Source: Microbacterium horticulturae
Lineage (GTDB): Bacteria > Actinomycetota > Actinomycetes > Actinomycetales > Microbacteriaceae
Direction of reading: 5' to 3'
Length of the DNA stretch: 64,000 nt
Assembly: GCF_029094505.1 (NCBI RefSeq)
Contig: NZ_CP119108.1
Location: 3,224,001 to 3,288,000 of the forward strand
Shown: positions 60,247 to 64,000 of the stretch, in pieces
How the letters are laid out: every line of letters begins with the position of its first letter
How positions within the stretch are numbered: position 1 is the stretch's first letter
Notes under the pieces: model-generated
Seen by the model: the letters and a program-made list of their open reading frames with translations, nothing else
Database searches by the model: none
What the model was told of the DNA's origin: nothing
Made by a program: the position numbers and the translations under genes

Positions 60247-60705
60247 ATGGACTCCTCCGTGAACACATGCGCACCGAACATGCCCCAGCCCGCACGGCCG
60301 GATTGGTGGACCCGCTATGGGCAAGTCGCCGCGGCCGCCCAAACGCTTGGGCGCTTGCCAAGGCTCAGCGACGGATTCCCGCGGGCCGTCGTCGCCTGGG
60401 CCGCCCGGCAGCGGCGTGCAACTCGGCTTACTGCCGAGAAGCGGGAAGCGTTGGAGAAGCTTCCGGGCTGGAGTGAGGACCCCCGTCATGATGCTTGGGA
60501 GCAACGGGCAGAAGAACTCAAGAAATTCGTCGACACGTTTGGCCGGCTTCCCCGAATAGGCGGGGATGAGGGCCGCGAATCAGCACTCGCGCACTGGTTC
60601 TACAGGCAAAGAGCCGCACTCGCCACGATCAGGCTCGACGATGACCGAGGCAAAGAGATACGCCGGGTTCTCGCCTATGCGACCCGGAGCAGCGACGCGA
60701 AATAG
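60247..60705 (+). CDS. Helicase-associated-domain repeat protein
   Basis: The 152-residue protein has two related repeats typical of helicase-associated (HA) domains: WWTRYGQVAAAAQTLGRLPR ... WAARQRRATRLTAEKREALE, then WEQRAEELKKFVDTFGRLPR ... WFYRQRAAL. HA domains bind nucleic acid and often occur in phage and plasmid proteins. ATG 60247 has GAGGA upstream. No helicase domain is present. Confidence 0.65.
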   Translation: MDSSVNTCAPNMPQPARPDWWTRYGQVAAAAQTLGRLPRLSDGFPRAVVAWAARQRRATRLTAEKREALEKLPGWSEDPRHDAWEQRAEELKKFVDTFGRLPRIGGDEGRESALAHWFYRQRAALATIRLDDDRGKEIRRVLAYATRSSDAK

Positions 60706-60734
60706 GTGCCACTGATGAGCCACAACTCATATCC

Positions 60735-60814
60735 CTTGACCCCCTTGACGCGCCATACCCTGAGATCGAGTGGGGTATGCGAGAAACCGCACGGCGCGGA
60801 TGGGGGTGTCAAGT
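60735..60814. repeat. Nested inverted repeats
   Basis: CATACCC (60754-60760) pairs with GGGTATG (60773-60779), and an outer TTGACCCCC near 60737 pairs with GGGGGTGTCAA at about 60802-60812. Together they can form an extended hairpin. The 240 bases up to the next gene hold nothing I can support. Confidence 0.4.
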
Positions 60815-61052
60815 GTGCCGAGCGGCTCGCTCCCTGTCGCACCCAGAAGTCGCCAGTCATGTGCGAGTCACCCGCCCGGCAAGGAGACGCGCCGACATTA
60901 TTCTTTCATGAACGGCCGGATCTGGTTCGGCGCTAGAAGTGGGCACCAGCGGATGCGCCTCTCAACCGTGTCCTCCCGCTCCGATGCTTCCTTCGGCCGA
61001 GCCGACGCGGCTGCCCGTAACACGGGCAGCCCCAGGCCTAGGCCCGCGTCAC

Positions 61053-61514
61053 TTATGCGTATCGCCCGCCGGTGCGTCGGTCGAACGCGGCCTTGTTCTC
61101 CTCGTCGGTGCGCGGACGGTCGAAGATTTCGAGGAGACGGGCCGCGACGAACGCCGAGCCGATAGCGAGACGGAAGTCAGGGACCGGCACTGGCCCGGGT
61201 CCCTTGCGCTCGCGCATGGCATCGCAGATGTCCTCGTAGTCGGGAGCGTCCTGAACAGCGAGCATGATGGTCGTCCAGAGCAGGCCGGTCAGCGCCAGCC
61301 TCGGCGAGATACCCTCGAGCGAGAACCCATTCGCCTCAGCCCACTGCATGACAACTTCCGAGGCTTCTTCGGTGTGGTCCCCATCTTCAATGCCGAGCAC
61401 CATGGTCCCGTCGTCAAGAATGCGTGCGTCGCGGTCTCCAGTGAAGCGATACCAAGGACGCTCCCCGTCGACAGTCGTAGACAGTTCAGTGCTGAACAAC
61501 AGTGCAAGTGACAT
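61053..61514 (-). CDS. Hypothetical protein
   Basis: The 153-residue protein begins with beta-strand-like sequence (SLALLFSTELSTTVDGERPW, then YRFTGDRDARILDDGTMVLG) and continues helical. No family recognised. It is the last gene before the inactivated IS110 element, and about 115 bases follow to the putative element end at 61630. Confidence 0.55.
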   Translation of the reverse strand: MSLALLFSTELSTTVDGERPWYRFTGDRDARILDDGTMVLGIEDGDHTEEASEVVMQWAEANGFSLEGISPRLALTGLLWTTIMLAVQDAPDYEDICDAMRERKGPGPVPVPDFRLAIGSAFVAARLLEIFDRPRTDEENKAAFDRRTGGRYA

Positions 61515-61629
61515 GGAAAATACCTTTCGTCAGTGCCGCGATAGGTGCGCAGCATCGACACCTCTATGCGCGGTGTCCGAAAGATCGTGCCCTGCCCCCA
61601 GTTCTCCCGGTCGCCGGGCGGGCAATCGG

Positions 61630-61654
61630 TGTGGATTCTCAAGAGAGATGGGAC
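61630..61654. mobile_element. Possible insertion-element end remnant
   Basis: TGTGGATTCTCAAGAGAGATGGGAC matches 15480-15504 at 21 of 25 positions in the same orientation. It may be the end of the same kind of insertion sequence; no matching transposase is seen beside it. Confidence 0.4.
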
Positions 61655-61730
61655 CGCTAGTTAGGTTTCTCAGGCTGGCTTACCCGAGAGCCGCTCCCCG
61701 CATACAAGCGACCGAGAACCTGGGATGCTT

Positions 61731-62797
61731 CTATGTCCTGTCAAGTCCGTCTTCGTGGGTCAGGCGACGGTAGAGGTGTCGGGCGAGGTGGCGCTTGAGT
61801 GATCTGCGGACTTCCTTCGCCGTGCGGCCCTCGGCGCGTCGCCGCTCGACGTAAGCGCGAGTCGGTGCATGGCGGGAGATCCGTGTCGGGACGATCGATG
61901 ACAGTGCGCGATTGAGGCGCCTGTCGCCACCGCGATTGAGCCTGTGCCGGGTGGTGTTCCCGCTGGAGGCGGGCACGGGGCTCACTCCGGCGAGCACAGC
62001 GAACGCGGCTTCGGAACGGACCCGTCCGGGGTGCGACCACGCCGCGATGATCACGGCAACGTTGATAGCACCGATGCCAGCCTCATCGAGCAGAGCGGAA
62101 CCATCGCTGGCCGCAACCAATGCGGTGATCTCGTCCCGATCGCCGGTGAGGTCCTCGTCGCAAGCAATCACCCGCTTGGCTAACCGGATCGCTTCACGGC
62201 GGGCTGTCGCCTTCCAGATCTTCCCGCCGTGCCCGCCACGCACCGATGACGGCGAACTGGTTCTTGGTCAGGGAGGTCCGGGCATCGACTCCCAGATCGA
62301 CCGTGCGCAACAACGCCATTAGGGCGTTGATGGACCTTGTCCGTTCGAGGTTGACGAGGTCGCGAGCGCTGATCAGCACCCGCAGCGCGGCGCGGACTCT
62401 CTTGTCCTGACGCGGATCACGGAGCTGCTCAGTATCGACGCTGAGGACGGAGCGGGCGTTGAGCTCTGCGTCGATCTCGTCGCTCTTGCGCCGGCCACGC
62501 CGCTCCCGCGCTGGCGTCGGGGAACGACTCCACGACCCGGAAGCCAGCGTCCTGGCAGCAACGGGCAAGCCCCGCAGCATAGGACCCGATCCCCTCGACG
62601 GCGATGAGCACATCCGCCAAGCCACCCGTTCGACGCCCGATCCAGGCGACTGCTCGGGACAGTCCCGCTGGTGTCGTCGAGAACACCCGGGTGTCGATCC
62701 TCGCGCCAGTGTGAGCCTCGACGACGGCGAGCGTGGGCGTCTTCGCATGCGTATCCGCGCCGATGACCTACGTGAATGCGTTCGCAACGATGGTCAT
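61731..62797 (-). mobile_element. IS110-family transposase, inactivated
   Basis: From ATG 62797 the frame meets TAG at codon 10, then reads VIGADTHAKT with the first DEDD aspartate. VLIAVEGIGSYAAGLARCCQ follows (Glu motif), then a frameshift, then SDEIDAELNA, ALRVLISARDLVNLERTRSI. A second frameshift comes before GIGAINVAVIIAAWSHPGRV and GNTTRHRLNRGGDRRLNRAL, the C-terminal Transposase_20 part with its catalytic serine region, ending at 61731. One stop plus two shifts make it dead. Terminal sequences were not resolved. Confidence 0.8.
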
Positions 62798-63100
62798 GGT
62801 GACTGTGATCCTTTCCACGGGGTTGACGTCACTGCTGGCGTCGACCCGGGAAGGTCACTTCGAGGCAGGCCTGTAATGGGCCACGACCGCCGCTAACGGT
62901 CGGGCAAGCTTCTGATCAAGCCATCGAAGTGGATAGGGTCGGCGCCGGCACCCACCGGGCCGGACAGATCCCAGGAAAGGCACCCTGCTCGAAAGCAGAA
63001 GGGCCAGACGATTCACGAGTTACAACCAAGCCGAGCACCAACACCAACCCTGCCAGCCGACGCCAGGCCAGCCACTACGAGACTTACAGACGGCTCACTG
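62798..63100. other. IS110 flank, no supported gene
   Basis: About 300 bases between the IS110 start and the copD gene. Only short Pro/Arg-rich frames occur. It includes the IS110 upstream flank, where the family's bridge RNA would be encoded; I could not fold it by eye. Confidence 0.4.
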
Positions 63101-64000
63101 TCATCCCCAGACTCGATAGCTGGCGGCTGTCGCGTATGTTCCGGCACCGCCGAGGTCGACGGACAGTTGTATGGTCCACACTCCGCTGACGGGAGCGATC
63201 ACGTCTCCAGTCCACGTGGTGTCGTCGTCGTGTTTGAGTTTCAGGGTGATGCCCGTGAGCGTGTCGGCGCTGATGGTGCCGGTGACCGAGCGAGCGGGTA
63301 CTGGCTTCCCGTCGGGGTCCCGCAGTGCGATGGTCAGGTGCTGCACTCCGGTGTGCGTGGAGCCGATGGTGATCTGCGCGATGTCGTCGCCGGCGGGTGC
63401 AGTGATCGTCGTGGCTGGGCCATACGAGGTGCGTGCCGGCGGCAGCGCGACGAGGAGCGTCGTCACCGCGATGACAGCGATGGTGAGGGATGCCTCGATC
63501 GCGACGCTCGCGCGCACACGGCGTCGACTCGGCCTGAGCGCGTGCCGTAGCAGCCGACGATGTGAGGCCACGGCGGCACCCAGGGCGATGGTCACCAGCG
63601 CAAGCTTGACCAGCAGCGTGCGCCCATATGCGGTGTCGCTGATCGACGCCAGCGGCACGAGCTGTCGCCACGCCATGTACTCGCCGGTCGCCAGCAGCGT
63701 GCCGACGCTGGCGAAGGCTGCGATCGACCACCGATGCAGGCGAGCCAGCTCGCGTGGTGTGGCCTCAAGCCGGCCGACCAGGAGGGTCACGAGAATGAGG
63801 AGTCCCCCCGCCCAGAACGCCATCGCCGCCAGGTGCAGCACTGTCACCGGCACGGCGAGCCATGCATCCGAACCGCTGGCGGCATGACCGTCGACGGCAA
63901 CGGTGGCCAGCACCGCAAGGGCCGTTCCGGCGGTGATCAGTCGCGTGAGGCGTCCCTGGCGTTCAGGACGCACGACGATGCTGATCGTCGTGAGCAGCAC
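63101..64000 (-). CDS. copD: CopD-family copper protein, 5' part beyond window
   Basis: The visible 299 residues hold several membrane helices of a CopD domain: VPVTVLHLAAMAFWAGGLLI with the conserved histidine, then HRWSIAAFASVGTLLATGEY, RTLLVKLALVTIALGAAVAS and ASLTIAVIAVTTLLVALP. A C-terminal extracellular beta domain (TIGSTHTGVQHLTIALRDPD ... GVWTIQLSVDLGGAGTYATA) follows, resembling the FixH/YtkA-like part of CopC-CopD-type proteins. The gene extends past base 64000. It is intact chromosomal-type DNA after the accessory region. Confidence 0.75.
   Translation of the reverse strand: MLLTTISIVVRPERQGRLTRLITAGTALAVLATVAVDGHAASGSDAWLAVPVTVLHLAAMAFWAGGLLILVTLLVGRLEATPRELARLHRWSIAAFASVGTLLATGEYMAWRQLVPLASISDTAYGRTLLVKLALVTIALGAAVASHRRLLRHALRPSRRRVRASVAIEASLTIAVIAVTTLLVALPPARTSYGPATTITAPAGDDIAQITIGSTHTGVQHLTIALRDPDGKPVPARSVTGTISADTLTGITLKLKHDDDTTWTGDVIAPVSGVWTIQLSVDLGGAGTYATAASYRVWG

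Noticed and set aside
50236..61514. CRISPR-associated transposon
   Set aside because: No Cas12k or Cascade genes and no repeat-spacer array are visible around the tns genes; the selector is a long zinc-ribbon TniQ, not the short CAST TniQ.

Overview
This is high-GC DNA with actinobacterial gene content. It has a FprA/7Fe-ferredoxin pair, an iron-sulfur APS reductase beside a ferredoxin-type sulfite reductase, actinobacterial Dcd, and Tn7/IS110-type mobile DNA. GC-rich codon use and gene order point to a member of the Microbacteriaceae, probably Microbacterium or a close relative. That placement is inference; no 16S gene is present.

Bases 1-15.5 kb are chromosomal and every gene reads intact. 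In order: a glycosyltransferase-like gene; two divergent winged-helix regulators with histidine-rich regions; an assimilatory sulfate-reduction cluster (sirohydrochlorin chelatase, sulfite reductase, APS reductase, SUMT, then ferredoxin-NADP reductase and ferredoxin, joined by 4-nt overlaps); a thioredoxin-reductase-like flavoprotein; a Phd/VapC pair; a secreted repeat protein; dCTP deaminase; a tyrosine phosphatase; a TetR regulator; an SDR; and tRNA-Gly(CCC). Two copies of a palindromic intergenic repeat lie here.

From the tRNA-Gly to about 50 kb is accessory DNA, much of it decayed, with frameshifts or in-frame stops in at least nine genes. It holds small nucleases (GIY-YIG, HNH, REase-like), two DUF1643 genes, a WXG-type polymorphic toxin operon, HipBA, and a run of orphan or broken antitoxin genes. 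A 14.4-kb segment (32.85-47.25 kb) is bounded by a perfect 22-bp direct repeat. It starts with a broken serine resolvase and carries an OLD-family nuclease, a PIN protein, a McrBC-type restriction operon with two adenine methyltransferases and an unknown subunit, and a broken abortive-infection gene.

50-56 kb is an intact Tn7-like transposition module: tnsA, tnsB, tnsC and a tniQ/tnsD-type gene. The targeting protein has a long C-terminal array of about five zinc-ribbon modules, the most unusual feature of the window. Downstream (56-61.5 kb) are plasmid- or phage-like genes: a ParB-nuclease/adenine-methyltransferase fusion, a ParA with an altered P-loop, helicase-associated repeats and small unknowns. 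An inactivated IS110 element follows, then a CopD-type copper protein cut by the window end.
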